DNA from: Chitinophaga terrae (ex Kim and Jung 2007)
Lineage (GTDB): Bacteria; Bacteroidota; Bacteroidia; Chitinophagales; Chitinophagaceae
Length of the DNA: 64,000 nucleotides
Direction: 5' to 3'
Assembly: GCF_900107795.1 (NCBI RefSeq)
Contig: NZ_FNRL01000001.1
Location: forward strand, 457,928 to 521,927
Shown: positions 37,037 through 46,700 of the stretch, piece after piece
Position numbering within the stretch: the first letter of the stretch is position 1
Layout: every line of letters begins with the position of its first letter
Made by a program: the position numbers and the translations under genes
The notes under the pieces: model-generated
The model's database searches: none
Told to the model about the DNA's origin: nothing
The model's input: only the letters and a program-made list of their open reading frames with translations

Positions 37037-37726
37037 TTACTCTTGTTCCGGCGTACTGATATGAAAACTATTTTTCTTCAGGTGTTTATTGAATTTATAT
37101 AGTTCCGGGTGCCGGTTTTTAAGGCCTTCCCGTTTGGTACCTGTGTTTACAATATAGCCGGCATCCAGTATCTTTCTCCTGAAATTCCGCCTGTCGAGCT
37201 TCATTTGCAGGATACATTCATACAGTTCGTGCAATTCGGTGATGGTGAATAATTCATCCAGCAGTTCGAAGCCAACAGGGTAGTACAAGATCTTCGATCT
37301 CAGGCGTTGCAAGGCCGCCTCAAATATCTGTTGGTGATCGAAGCCCAATACCGGTAGTTGTTTTACATCAAACCATTTCACATCATTGGCCATAGTACCG
37401 GCAACGATACCGAACTTGGAAGGATTGATCAGTGCGTAGTAGCCAACGGCAATTACGCGCCCCCTCGGGTCTCTTGCCGGATCATCGAAGGTATACAACT
37501 GTTCCATGAATACCTCCTTCATGCCCAGTTTGGTAAGAAGAATGCGGGCACAGGTATCCCGCAGGGTTTCCTCCATTTGCAGAAAGCCTCCGGGCAAGGT
37601 CCATTGATCTTTGAATGGCTCCTCCTTCCTGTTCAATAATAATACGGATAAAGTATTATCATGGTAGCCGAAAACTACCAGGTCTACCGCCAGGGAAGGG
37701 TTTTTATACTCATGAAAAGCTTTCAT
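37037..37726 (-). CDS. NrtR-like Nudix-fold transcriptional regulator
   Basis: 229 residues from the ATG giving MKAFHEYKNPSLAVDLVVFG; a start eleven codons upstream is possible. The Nudix fold is clear (LLLNRKEEPFKDQWTLPGG) but the catalytic box reads G-x5-E-x7-R-I-L-L-T-K-L-G-M, with all Glu of the REUxEE part replaced, so hydrolysis is unlikely. The C-terminal third (FTITELHELYECIL, RRNFRRKILDAG) is the winged-helix found in NrtR/AraR-type regulators, which sense ADP-ribose-related or sugar ligands. Target genes unknown. A cruciform-like repeat lies 70 bases upstream. Confidence 0.85.
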   Translation of the reverse strand: MKAFHEYKNPSLAVDLVVFGYHDNTLSVLLLNRKEEPFKDQWTLPGGFLQMEETLRDTCARILLTKLGMKEVFMEQLYTFDDPARDPRGRVIAVGYYALINPSKFGIVAGTMANDVKWFDVKQLPVLGFDHQQIFEAALQRLRSKILYYPVGFELLDELFTITELHELYECILQMKLDRRNFRRKILDAGYIVNTGTKREGLKNRHPELYKFNKHLKKNSFHISTPEQE

Positions 37727-37795
37727 ATTATTTCGCGTCACCTTAACGCTAAGTAACAAAATAATTGATTGCTAACCAAGTGGAGCGTATAGAGA

Positions 37796-37840
37796 TATGC
37801 CGACGGCAGACTGAGAGCCAGTCCGCCGGTTCACGGCATA
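37796..37840. repeat. Two-part inverted repeat between Nudix regulator and AraC gene
   Basis: TATGCCG (37796-37802) pairs with CGGCATA (37834-37840); inside, CGGC-A-GACTG (37804-37813) pairs with CAGTC-C-GCCG (37819-37828) around loop AGAGC. The element lies in the divergent gap and could be an operator for either regulator or a leader hairpin. Confidence 0.5.
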
Positions 37841-38028
37841 CAGTTGTGGCGTGTCTTGAAATGGATAACAGATGGGGAGATATAGTTGAACGTGTAACCG
37901 AAACAGTGAACAGGTAAACCGTTTTCCTGTTATTATATCTTTCCGCACCATAACAGGAGCTCTAAATTAATGAGTATCAATGCACCGAATCAGCACAAAT
38001 CAGGAATATCGTGTCATAAAACCGGGAT

Positions 38029-38913
38029 ATGAAAACAACTATTAAAACGATCAGCAGCTATGAATACAAGAAAGATTTCCTACCGGGGATCAGCGGCCAG
38101 GTATTACAGAACAATGAAAATATCCAGGTATATGAAATAGAAAACTTCCTGAGAGAGACAGTTATTCCCGCAAGTCCCTACCGGGTCAGCTTTAATTTCC
38201 TGCTTTTTGTGAGAAAGGGAAGCATAGTCCAGTTCCTCGAGAATGAAGAGCATGTTCTGACCTCCGGCTCTATACTCCTGGTAAAGCAAGGCTGCGTAAC
38301 CACAACCTTAAAAATATCGGCGGATGCAACGGGTTATATCCTGATCTATGAAAATGATGTTATACAGCGCATAACCTTGCAACAACGGCTGCTTACCTTT
38401 TCGTTCGTACATCCGCATATCCGGTTAAGCAGCGCAACAGGAAAATGGTTAAGCCAGCTCCTCTACCTGATGAAAACGGAATTAGCTGACAGCCGGAATG
38501 ACATCAATACCAGTATAAGCCTGTTGAAGGCGGTATTGTATAAGTTGCTGCAGGAAGCCGAGCAGGTACCGGCAGCTATTAACCGCAACCTGGATATTAC
38601 GCTGAGGTTTAACGAATACCTGCAGGAAGATCACCAACTTTACAAGTCGGTAAGTCATTATGCCCGGCGACTGAACATTTCGGAGAGCTACCTGAATAAA
38701 TGTGTTAAGAGTATAACTGGTAAGCCACCCAAACAATGCATCAACGAGATAAGTATACAACATAGTATATTATTATTGCAGGATCAGACCAGGGATATTG
38801 CCAGTATCGCCTTTGAGCTGAACTTCCAGTCTACCAGCTATTTTACACGCCTGTTCAGGAAAGTAACAGGTTTATCGCCTACCGACTACAGAAAAAAAAT
38901 GGCTGCGCCATAA
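38029..38913 (+). CDS. AraC family transcriptional regulator
   Basis: 294 residues. An N-terminal cupin-like sensing part (FLLFVRKGSIVQFLENEEHV, about 60-85) and a C-terminal pair of helix-turn-helix motifs (about 195-290; YARRLNISESYLNKCVKSIT and IASIAFELNFQSTSYFTRLF) ending with the family-typical TGLSPTDYRKKM. Its targets are not evident nearby. The next AraC-type gene follows after 43 bases but has its own promoter box. Confidence 0.92.
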   Translation: MKTTIKTISSYEYKKDFLPGISGQVLQNNENIQVYEIENFLRETVIPASPYRVSFNFLLFVRKGSIVQFLENEEHVLTSGSILLVKQGCVTTTLKISADATGYILIYENDVIQRITLQQRLLTFSFVHPHIRLSSATGKWLSQLLYLMKTELADSRNDINTSISLLKAVLYKLLQEAEQVPAAINRNLDITLRFNEYLQEDHQLYKSVSHYARRLNISESYLNKCVKSITGKPPKQCINEISIQHSILLLQDQTRDIASIAFELNFQSTSYFTRLFRKVTGLSPTDYRKKMAAP

Positions 38914-38924
38914 TCAGCTTTTAG

Positions 38925-38932
38925 TATATTTG
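38925..38932 (+). promoter_or_regulatory. -7 box for the second AraC gene
   Basis: TATATTTG is an exact TAnnTTTG in the gap between the two AraC genes, 24 bases before ATG 38957. It contains the TTG at 38930 that could otherwise be taken as a start. Confidence 0.6.
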
Positions 38933-38956
38933 AAATGCTATAGTCATGTAAGAGTA

Positions 38957-39955
38957 ATGCCAGGACAACAAAAACCACAACGAAACTGGAAAGTCCGACA
39001 GTTAGCCAATATAGATGCCACCAAAAATCCGCACTGCGACACCAACGATTCCAATGGCCCATCTAAAGCGGCTCCGAGGATAACGGAAACGGTTGAACGT
39101 TACGAACAGCTCTCCTATGAGACGCTGGAAAAAGGCTGCTACCTGGTATCCGTTGACGTAGCATCAAAACAGGACCATACCTATCATTTCGACAGAAGCC
39201 GCAGCAATGGCTTTTATTGTCTTTCATTTACCACTATCATTTTTTCTGAAACAGAGAGAACAGAGGTCTGCAAGTTCTACAATGACATGTATGTTTATAC
39301 ATACCAACTTCCTGTAGGAACAGTATTAAATGCAAGAGTATTTTGTTTCACGAAAGAATGGTTGAATACAAGATTAGATCTTGCCAAGATCGACGAAGAA
39401 TCGGCCCTGGCAAAGATCCTTAACAGGTCTTCCGTCTTTGCTTCATTGGTTATAGACCCTTTACATGATCAGTTGCTGAATGAACTGCAGGAATTATTGA
39501 ATGCAGAAAGCAGGTCGCCTCTCTTTGATCTTTTATTACGCAAATCAGCCTACCCGCTCATATGCCAGTTGCTCCAGGTACTTTCGCAAAAAGAACGGCC
39601 TATGTTATCGGCGCCGGCAGCGTATAGAGAAAACATTGCCACTATTGCCCAATACCTGGATACTCATTTAAAAGACGGGTTTCCCGGCATTCCTTTTCTG
39701 GCCCGGATAGGTCATATGAGCACAGCTACAATGCGCAGGCAATTCCCCCTGCACAGGGGTTTCTCAGCATTTGAATATTACCGGCAGCGACAATTGGATT
39801 ATGCATTTGATAAGTTACAGGAGAAAGGCAGCATTAAGGAGCTTTCCACGGAGTTAGGGTTTAATAACCCGTCTAATTTTACGAGGTTATTCAAGGAGCA
39901 TTTTGGGTTATCGCCGGCGGAGTTCAGGAAGAGGGCGAAGAATGGAGGGGTGTAG
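38957..39955 (+). CDS. AraC family transcriptional regulator
   Basis: 332 residues from ATG 38957; an in-frame TTG at 38930 lies in the promoter box and is rejected. The C-terminal third carries the AraC helix-turn-helix pair (LARIGHMSTATMRRQFPLHR and IKELSTELGFNNPSNFTRLF, then FGLSPAEFRKRA). The N-terminal part has no recognised ligand fold but contains FYCLSFTTIIFSETE and PVGTVLNARVFCF, resembling the PchR-type regulators common in this phylum. Unrelated in its N-terminus to the preceding AraC protein. Confidence 0.88.
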   Translation: MPGQQKPQRNWKVRQLANIDATKNPHCDTNDSNGPSKAAPRITETVERYEQLSYETLEKGCYLVSVDVASKQDHTYHFDRSRSNGFYCLSFTTIIFSETERTEVCKFYNDMYVYTYQLPVGTVLNARVFCFTKEWLNTRLDLAKIDEESALAKILNRSSVFASLVIDPLHDQLLNELQELLNAESRSPLFDLLLRKSAYPLICQLLQVLSQKERPMLSAPAAYRENIATIAQYLDTHLKDGFPGIPFLARIGHMSTATMRRQFPLHRGFSAFEYYRQRQLDYAFDKLQEKGSIKELSTELGFNNPSNFTRLFKEHFGLSPAEFRKRAKNGGV

Positions 39956-40031
39956 GTTTTATTAGTATTTAATTTGGACTGCATATAACTCTGGTCCTTA
40001 TCTCACTACAACCGGTTGTTAAAACAAGAAA

Positions 40032-40340
40032 ATGAAAGAAAAGATATTTGAAGACCTTGTCGCCTTTTTACATGAACAATCTGGTGCTTTTGACGTGCCC
40101 ATAACGCTAAACACCTCCATAGAAAATGATCTCGGTATAACCGGTGAGGATGGTGAAGAATTGATTGTAAATTTTAGTAAGCGGTACAACATAAATATTG
40201 ACAACTTCTATTTCATGAAATACTTCAATCCTGAACCGTTTATTTCTAGGATACCTGATGAAGTAAAGATTCTGACGGTTAATCATCTTATGAAAGCGAT
40301 AGCTGTAGGTCGTTTAGCCGATGATGTGATAGATAGCTAA
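40032..40340 (+). CDS. DUF1493 family protein (acyl-carrier-protein-like fold)
   Basis: 102 residues. Features of DUF1493: an N-terminal helix (FEDLVAFLHEQSG), then SIENDLGITGEDGEELIVNFSKRYNI where the family resembles an acyl carrier protein but without the phosphopantetheine Ser-Leu motif, and a C-terminal helix. The function of the family is unknown; members are often scattered near toxin-immunity genes. It opens the AT-rich island and lies 21 bases before the first membrane-protein copy. TTAATTTG upstream is a near-match to the -7 box. Confidence 0.7.
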   Translation: MKEKIFEDLVAFLHEQSGAFDVPITLNTSIENDLGITGEDGEELIVNFSKRYNINIDNFYFMKYFNPEPFISRIPDEVKILTVNHLMKAIAVGRLADDVIDS

Positions 40341-40361
40341 TAAATCTACGAAAAGAAAACA

Positions 40362-40772
40362 ATGCTTAAACATTACTATTGGTACTTTTTTTATAAGATG
40401 TATAGATTGGCCGAGAACGCACCGTCTAGATGGTGGAGTGAATGGAAGGCAATATTATTTGTATCCGTACTTGAAATAGTGGCGCTAATGACACTTGAAG
40501 GATATTTCTCAATTATATTCAAGCATGACATTCTTCCTGGATATGACAATTTAGTAACAATTTTACCGGCTGTTGTAGTTACTCTGTTTAACTACTTTTT
40601 TTTCCTGCACCACAACAGATGGAAATCATATATTAAAGAACTTGATAAGCAAAGTAGCAAGCAGCAGCTCATAGGTGGATTAATTGTTTGGTCACTAGTC
40701 TTTCTAATTTTTGCAAACCTGGTTTTCATGTTTTTTCTAATGAGTAGAATAAATTGGTCGTTATATCGATAA
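40362..40772 (+). CDS. Small three-helix membrane protein, copy 1 (putative immunity protein)
   Basis: 136 residues, no family recognised. Three hydrophobic segments: about 31-53 (SVLEIVALMTLEGYF), about 65-87 (ILPAVVVTLFNYFFFL) and about 104-131 (LIGGLIVWSLVFLIFANLVF). A basic loop KELDKQSSKQQ lies between helices 2 and 3. It is nearly identical along most of its length to the copy at 41356, including the DNA of APSRWWSEWKA, and both are followed by a shared 20-base tail (GTATTAGCCGTCACCAAA). Immunity function is inferred from the array pattern only. Confidence 0.75.
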   Translation: MLKHYYWYFFYKMYRLAENAPSRWWSEWKAILFVSVLEIVALMTLEGYFSIIFKHDILPGYDNLVTILPAVVVTLFNYFFFLHHNRWKSYIKELDKQSSKQQLIGGLIVWSLVFLIFANLVFMFFLMSRINWSLYR

Positions 40773-41078
40773 CGGTATTAGCCGTCACCAAACAGCGAGA
40801 AGGAAGTTGACATACTTAAAATCTGGATAAAAGATGGAGGCGCTCGAAAATTCCTATAATTGTATCTATTCGGTGAATGCAGTAGCCCCGGTTCTAAGTT
40901 ATCGTCTTGATAAAATGGAAAAGATGAATTAATCTACAATAAAAACGAGGTTATTCATTGTATTAATATCCTCAAAACAGCGCCCCATGGCCAATACACT
41001 TACTTTTGTACAAGTTCACTATTATCTCCTGATATTTGCTTCTATTTTGTAAAAATTCATGGTAAATAGGTTTGTCAA
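40773..41078. other. Gene-less spacer inside the AT-rich array
   Basis: About 300 bases between membrane-protein copy 1 and the tail fragment. The first 20 bases recur after copy 2 (41770-41789) with two differences, marking the edge of the duplicated unit. No convincing gene or hairpin seen in the rest. Confidence 0.5.
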
Positions 41079-41339
41079 TTGATGATATCTGAAAAAGACC
41101 AGGTCCGGGCTTCAGCAGATAATTCAATATCCCCCGTAAAAGCAGGATTAAATCTAGCAATGGGCCTTTATGGGTTAGAACTTAATCCGATGACGGCTGC
41201 TTTATATTTTGGTATGGATGCTTTTTATCCAGGAGGTTGGGTAGGCTATGCGAACGATTATGAGCAGTTGCAGAATGCGAATCAACAGATACTAGGAAAT
41301 AGATCTATAACAGCTCCGTTTGGAGCGTTAAAGCAATAA
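41079..41339 (+). pseudogene. Displaced C-terminal fragment of a larger (toxin-type?) protein, copy 1
   Basis: An 86-residue open frame with a stop just upstream and no ribosome site. The sequence (KAGLNLAMGLYGLELNPMTA, FGMDAFYPGGWVGYANDYEQ) looks like the glycine-rich hydrophobic stretch and tail found near the C-terminus of Rhs-type polymorphic proteins, not like a free-standing gene. The last 30 residues recur, damaged, at 41965-42078. It is followed 16 bases later by the second membrane-protein copy, the arrangement expected of a toxin tail with its immunity gene. Confidence 0.5.
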
Positions 41340-41355
41340 CGGTTAATTTGAGTTT

Positions 41356-41769
41356 ATGATGCTTAAAAATGGGTATAAATATTTTTTTTATAAGATGTAT
41401 AGATTTGCTGAAAATGCACCGTCTAGATGGTGGAGTGAATGGAAGGCAACGTTATCGTTAAGTGTCCTTGAAATAATGCTACTTATGTCATTGGAAGGAT
41501 ACTTTTCAATCATATTCAAGAATGATATTGTTCCTGGAGACGATAATTTCGTAACAATTACACAAGCAGTTGTAATTGGAATATTCAATTATTATTTTTT
41601 TCTACATAAAGACAAATGGAAGATGTATGTTAAAGAATTGGATAAGCAATCCAGAAGGCAGCAGTTTATAGGAGGACTAGTTGTTTGGTCACTGGTCTTT
41701 CTAATTTTTGCAAATCTGGTTTTCATGTTTTATCTAATGAGTAGAATAAACTGGTCATTATATCGGTAA
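41356..41769 (+). CDS. Small three-helix membrane protein, copy 2 (putative immunity protein)
   Basis: 137 residues, paralogue of 40362-40772 with the same three membrane helices; differences cluster in the loop between helices 1 and 2 (KNDIVPGDDNFVTITQ against KHDILPGYDNLVTILP) and in the second helix. The end VFLIFANLVFMFYLMSRINW is almost unchanged. Concentrated loop divergence within near-identical flanks fits immunity proteins adapting to variant toxins. Confidence 0.75.
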   Translation: MMLKNGYKYFFYKMYRFAENAPSRWWSEWKATLSLSVLEIMLLMSLEGYFSIIFKNDIVPGDDNFVTITQAVVIGIFNYYFFLHKDKWKMYVKELDKQSRRQQFIGGLVVWSLVFLIFANLVFMFYLMSRINWSLYR

Positions 41770-42092
41770 CTGTATTAGCCGTCACCAAAACAATGAACGA
41801 TTAAAATAGCATGAAAACAAGGCGACAATTATTTGCATATCGGAAATTGGCAGGTTAGAATCTTGACAATAAAACAAATATTGGCAAAACAGCAATATTT
41901 AACATCCTACAATTAAACCGTAGCAGGTTATAATAAAGCATCAATGGTAAGTACATATTTCAAAATGCCCCGGAGGTTGGCAGGCTATGCAAATGATTAT
42001 GAACAACTGCAAAAAGCGAATCAACAAATTTTAGGCGAAAGATTTATAACTGCTCCGTTTGGCACCTTGAAACAATAACAATTTATAGGCCT
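41770..42092. other. Spacer with remnant tail sequence
   Basis: Begins with the shared 20-base tail of the membrane-protein genes and contains the damaged second tail fragment at 41965-42078. Nothing else recognised. Confidence 0.5.
41965..42078 (+). pseudogene. Displaced protein-tail fragment, copy 2 (frameshifted)
   Basis: The frame ending at 42076-42078 encodes AGYANDYEQLQKANQQILG followed by ERFITAPFGTLKQ, matching the end of the 41079-41339 fragment. Just upstream the DNA still resembles the PGGW codons of copy 1 (CCCGGAGGTTGG) but one base is missing, so the frame is broken. Confidence 0.6.
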
Positions 42093-42489
42093 ATGAAAAA
42101 TGGCTATAAATATTTCTTTTACAAGTTATATAGGTTTGCGGAGAGAGTACCTTCACCTTGGTGGAGCGAATGGAAAGCCGCATTATACTTAAGTGTAGTC
42201 GAATTTCTATTTTTAGTATCTCTCGAGGATATCTTTTAATCCTTTATTGAGTTCATATTATCAAAAATCTTTCAACATTCCTTTAGTTCTTTCCTTGCTC
42301 GGAATTAATTATGTATTGTTTTTACATAACAACAAGTGGAAGTTGTATATTAAAGAGTTGGATAAACAATCCAGGAAGCAGCAGTTGATAGGCGGAATAA
42401 TCGTTTGGTCTATAATATTGTTAATTTTTTCAAATTTAATCTCCATGTATCACCTTATGGGTAAAGTATACAAGCCTTTGTATCGATAA
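42093..42489 (+). pseudogene. Small three-helix membrane protein, copy 3, broken
   Basis: Starts as MKNGYKYFFYKLYRFAERV, parallel to copies 1 and 2 (WWSEWKAAL), but meets a stop after SLEDIF near 42237. The remaining two helices continue in another frame (42247-42489: VLFLHNNKWKLYIKELDKQ and LIGGIIVWSIILLIFSNLI). At least one frame-shifting indel and loss of the helix1-2 loop separate the halves. It does not carry the shared 3' tail of the other copies. Confidence 0.75.
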
Positions 42490-42507
42490 AGGAATTTCCC
42501 ATAGTAA

Positions 42508-42546
42508 ATGGAAGGAACCTCAGGCAATACCTACGGCTCCTTCCAT
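42508..42546. terminator. 9-bp inverted repeat at the end of the array
   Basis: ATGGAAGGA (42508-42516) pairs with TCCTTCCAT (42538-42546) across 21 bases. It lies between the broken copy 3 and the stop of the converging adaptor gene. No T-run on either side, so a terminator role is tentative. Confidence 0.4.
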
Positions 42547-42603
42547 CTATCTCGCTACAAGCTAAACCGGTATTCCGGGAAAATGCCAAACAAAGAATCT
42601 CCC

Positions 42604-43737
42604 CTACTCCTCCCCGCTATTCTTCATCTTCATCAACAACGCATACGCATTCTTCGTCACTATCTGCTGCCCCGCCGAAACACCCGATTTAACTGCCGTA
42701 AATCCATCATTGGCCGGACCCGGTTCCACAGGTGTCATCACAAAGGTATTTTTGCCCTTTACCACGAAAACATAAGACTTTTCATGCCAGCTTACCAGGG
42801 CATCGTCTGGCACCGCGGTAATATTATCGCTGTTCAGCTCTATGATAGCATTCATATACATCCCGGGTAACAAACGCTTATCATACTTATCGAAATGGCA
42901 GTGTACTTCCGCCGTACGGTTATCGTCCACATTACGGGTGATCAGGTGAATCCTGGCAGTATACTTCTCTTCCGGGTTGGCATTGGTGTAACAGATCACC
43001 TTTTGATCCGGCGCCAGGTTGATCACATCCTTTTCAAAAACTGTAAGACTCAAATGCAGGTCTGCCGGGTCCATCAGGTCGAAGAGGATATCGGACGGGT
43101 TCACGTAACGGCCGATATTTACGTTCACCTTGGAAACATAGCCGCTGATAGGTGCATATACATTCACCTGCCGGCTGATAGTTTGTTCTGTAAGCGTTGC
43201 CGGATTGATGTTGATCAACTGTAGTTTCTGGGCCAGCGAACGAGCCATTACCTGCTGGCTTTCATACTCCGACCGCACCTGCTGAAACACCTTATCGCTA
43301 TTGATCTTCGTTTCGTTCAGCTCCTTCTGCCTTTTGTAATCCGCTTCCAGGAACTTCAGGCGGCTCCGGGTAACCAGGTAATCTTCCTGCAGCTGGATGT
43401 ACTGGGGATCTTCCAGTGTCGCCATAACCTGGCCCTTTGCGACCTGCATGCCGGGCAAGAGGTTCATCTTCTTCAAATATCCTCCCATCGGCATGCTAAC
43501 GGATACGATGTTCTGCGGCGGTACGTCTATCACCCCATTTACCTTGGTAGTGGTATGCATATCCTTTGTTGCAACGGCGCCAATTGCCAGGTCTCCGTTC
43601 TTAAACTGCTCGTCTGTCAACTGCACCTCGTTGGAAGGCAGTTCTTCCGCTACCGCTTTTGTTTCCGGTTGTTTATCGCCGCTCTTGCAGGCAAACAATC
43701 CGCTTATGATCAATACTGTTAAAAATGAATTTTTCAT
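42604..43737 (-). CDS. RND efflux periplasmic adaptor (CusB/HlyD family), lipoprotein
   Basis: 377 residues. Lipobox LFAC after a short signal peptide. Order: barrel-sandwich half (VDVPPQ-like NGVIDVPPQNIVSVSMPMGG), helical hairpin (about 130-205), second lipoyl half (VYAPISGYVSKVNVNIGRYV) and beta-barrel with a membrane-proximal end (ITAVPDDALVSW). It links the pump to the outer-membrane factor in metal export. It starts 8 bases after the pump gene, so the order in the operon is small protein, pump, adaptor. Confidence 0.92.
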   Translation of the reverse strand: MKNSFLTVLIISGLFACKSGDKQPETKAVAEELPSNEVQLTDEQFKNGDLAIGAVATKDMHTTTKVNGVIDVPPQNIVSVSMPMGGYLKKMNLLPGMQVAKGQVMATLEDPQYIQLQEDYLVTRSRLKFLEADYKRQKELNETKINSDKVFQQVRSEYESQQVMARSLAQKLQLININPATLTEQTISRQVNVYAPISGYVSKVNVNIGRYVNPSDILFDLMDPADLHLSLTVFEKDVINLAPDQKVICYTNANPEEKYTARIHLITRNVDDNRTAEVHCHFDKYDKRLLPGMYMNAIIELNSDNITAVPDDALVSWHEKSYVFVVKGKNTFVMTPVEPGPANDGFTAVKSGVSAGQQIVTKNAYALLMKMKNSGEE

Positions 43738-43745
43738 ACTGCTTA

Positions 43746-46700
43746 TTAATTAGCTCCGCTGAGTTTTTCAACGGTAATAGCCGACTGGTTTAATTGTTCG
43801 ATTACATTGAAATAGCTGCTGCGCAGGTCTAGCGACTGGTTCACCAGTATCACCCATTCCAGGTAGCCGGTATCGCCGCTCTGGAAGCGTTTATTGGCTG
43901 CGTCTATAATAGTAGTGGCATTGTTCAGCAATACTGATTCATACCTGCTTAATAATTCCCGGTTCCGTTGGTACGTTTGTAACGCCTGCATCAACCGGGT
44001 TTGTGTATGCTGCCTGGCAGCTTCCCACTCTTTGGCCCGTTGCTGCACCATTACATTGGTAGCCCTGATCTTCGCACGTTGCCCGAAAGTGAATATAGGA
44101 ACGCTAACGCCTACACTAACTGCTGAAAACCTGTCGTTGCCGCTGAAATATTTCTCTTCGTCCCCTACCCGCTGGTAACCGATTATGCTCATATTGTTAT
44201 ACCCTACGTTGAAACCAGGCAGCAGGCGGCTTTTCTCCAGTTTATATTCCAGTTGCCCCTGGGTGATCTGTTGCCGGTAGATCTTCAGTGCAGGGTATTG
44301 TTCCAGCGCCGTGGTATCAGGCGCCTGCGTTAATGTATAGATCACCGTATCGGAAACCGGTTCCAGCGGTTCGCGGGTGTTCAGCAACATCCTGAATTCC
44401 TGCAACTGCACATCATAATCAGTTTTTAATAACGCCAGTTGGTTGGCTATTTGCCAGCGTTGGTTTTCGGCAGTTGTTTTTTCGAGCAGGTCTGTTTCTC
44501 CCACTTTAAATTTTACTGCCGCCTTTTCCATGAACGCCGCATAAATACTATCCGCCTCCTGCAACAATTTAGCCTTGCGTTGTAAAACCAGCAGGTTATA
44601 AAACCGCTCTTTCACCGCAGCCTTCAGTTCCAGCTCCCGCTGCTGCGTTGTGGATTTGCTGATATCGATGTTGATATTGTTAATATCCCGCTGGTGTTTA
44701 TAGACCGTTGGGAATTGTATGCCCTGGGAGATGGTGAAACGGTTATCGTTCGCTATGCTGTTGATCTTCCCGTATTCGCCTTCTATATTCGTTTTGTCGA
44801 TATCCAGGTTGCTTTTCTTCAGCGACTGGTAGTATTTCTCGTTCAACCTGGTAGCCTGTACCTGAAGATTGTTTTTCATCGCCAGGTCAATACTCTCCTG
44901 CAAGGTAACAGGGGTTTGCGCATTCAGCAATCCCGGAATAAACAGCAGCAATAGCAACATTGCCTTGCCAGGCTTCAATGTTAATCTCTTCTTCTTCTTT
45001 TCCATCATAACATATAACAATGGCAATACAAATAATGATAAGAGAGTTGAAACGATCAGTCCTCCTATTACTACGGTAGCCAATGGTTTCTGCACTTCGG
45101 CGCCGGCGCCCTGGCTTACAGCCATCGGTATAAATCCAAGCGAAGGCACAAGGGCCGTCATCAACACTGCTCTTAATTTTGTTTTCGTGGCGTGTACCAC
45201 TATCCTTGGCGTATCATGCCACCCTTCTTTACGCAGGCGGTTAAATTCTGATACCAGCAATATTCCGTTCAGTACCGCTACCCCGAACAAAGCAATAAAA
45301 CCAACGCCTGCAGAAATACTGAAAGGCATATCCCTTATCCACAAAGCGAGGATGCCGCCAATGGCCGACAATGGAATAGCTGAATAGATCAACAGTCCCT
45401 GCTTCACAGAATTGAAAGCGAAGTAAAGCAGTAAAAAGATCATGATCAGCGCTACCGGCACAACGATCGTTAAACGTTGCTTAGCCGCGGTCAGGTTCTC
45501 AAAAGATCCGCCGTACACAACATTATACCCCAGCGGGAGCTTCAAATGCTGCTGCACTTTTGCCTGCAGCTCCTGTACTATACTCTGCACATCCCGTCCG
45601 GTAACGTTGAATCCAACAATGATCCTCCTTCTCGTGTTTTCACGCTGTATCTGGTTAGGACCTTCTATTTCATTGATAGCCGCTACCTGCGAGAGCGGAA
45701 TTTGCATCCCCGTTGGCGTTGGGATCAACAGGTTCTGAATATCGCTGATCTGCTTTCTCGACTCGCCAGCCAACCTCACTACCATATCGAACCTCTTCTC
45801 GCCTTCATAAACAAGCCCCGTACTTTCTCCTGCAAACGCGGTATTGATCACCCTGTTCACATCATTGATGTTTAACCCGTACTGGGCTATCGCATCCCTG
45901 TCATACCTGATCACTACCTGCGGCATACCTGTAACCGTTTCCACGTACAGGTTAATAGCGCCATCTACCGTTTTGATCACTTCTCCCAGCTTATTGGCAT
46001 AGAGGGCCAGCGTATCCAGGTCTTCCCCGAATATTTTGCATACCACATCCTGCCTTGCTCCTGTCATCAGCTCATTGAAACGCATCTGGACGGGGAACTG
46101 GAATCCTACACTGATACCGGGGATAACTGACAGCGCTTTTGTCATCTTTTCTGATAGCTCCGGGAAAGAGCTGGCGGAAGTCCATTCCTTTTTCTTCTTC
46201 AGTATCACCATCATATCGCAGGCTTCCAATGGCATAGGGTCTGTAGGAATTTCGGCGCTTCCTATCTTGGTCACAATTTTCTCTATTTCCGGGAACTGCT
46301 TTAATAATATTGCAGAAGCGCGTTGCGTAGCATTAATGGTAGTATGAAGATTAGCTCCTGTCAGTAACCGCGTATCTACAGCAAAATCCCCTTCTTCTAG
46401 TTGCGGGATAAATTCTCCTCCCATCCTGCCTAATATCACCAGGGCGATGGCAAACAAACCCAGTGTTACCGCCATTACTGTTTTAGGGAACTTCAATACC
46501 CGTTGCAAAACAGGTTGATAACGTCTTTCCAGCCATACTACCATCCGGTCGGCCAGGGTAGGCTTATGACTGATCTTTTTGCTGAGGAACAACGCGCTCA
46601 TCATCGGTACATAAGTGACCGACATGAGGAATGCGCCAAAGATGGCGAAGGAAACCGTATAAGCCATTGGTTTGAACATCTTCCCTTCTATACCCTGTAA

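Noticed and set aside
37909..37957. Three AACAGG-type copies (37909, 37926 inverted, 37952) upstream of the AraC gene
   Set aside because: Six-base matches with irregular spacing can easily occur by chance.
40032..42490. Array of repeats as a CRISPR or integron
   Set aside because: Repeat units encode proteins and differ in length; no regular 24-40 bp repeats with spacers, no integrase or attC-like sites.
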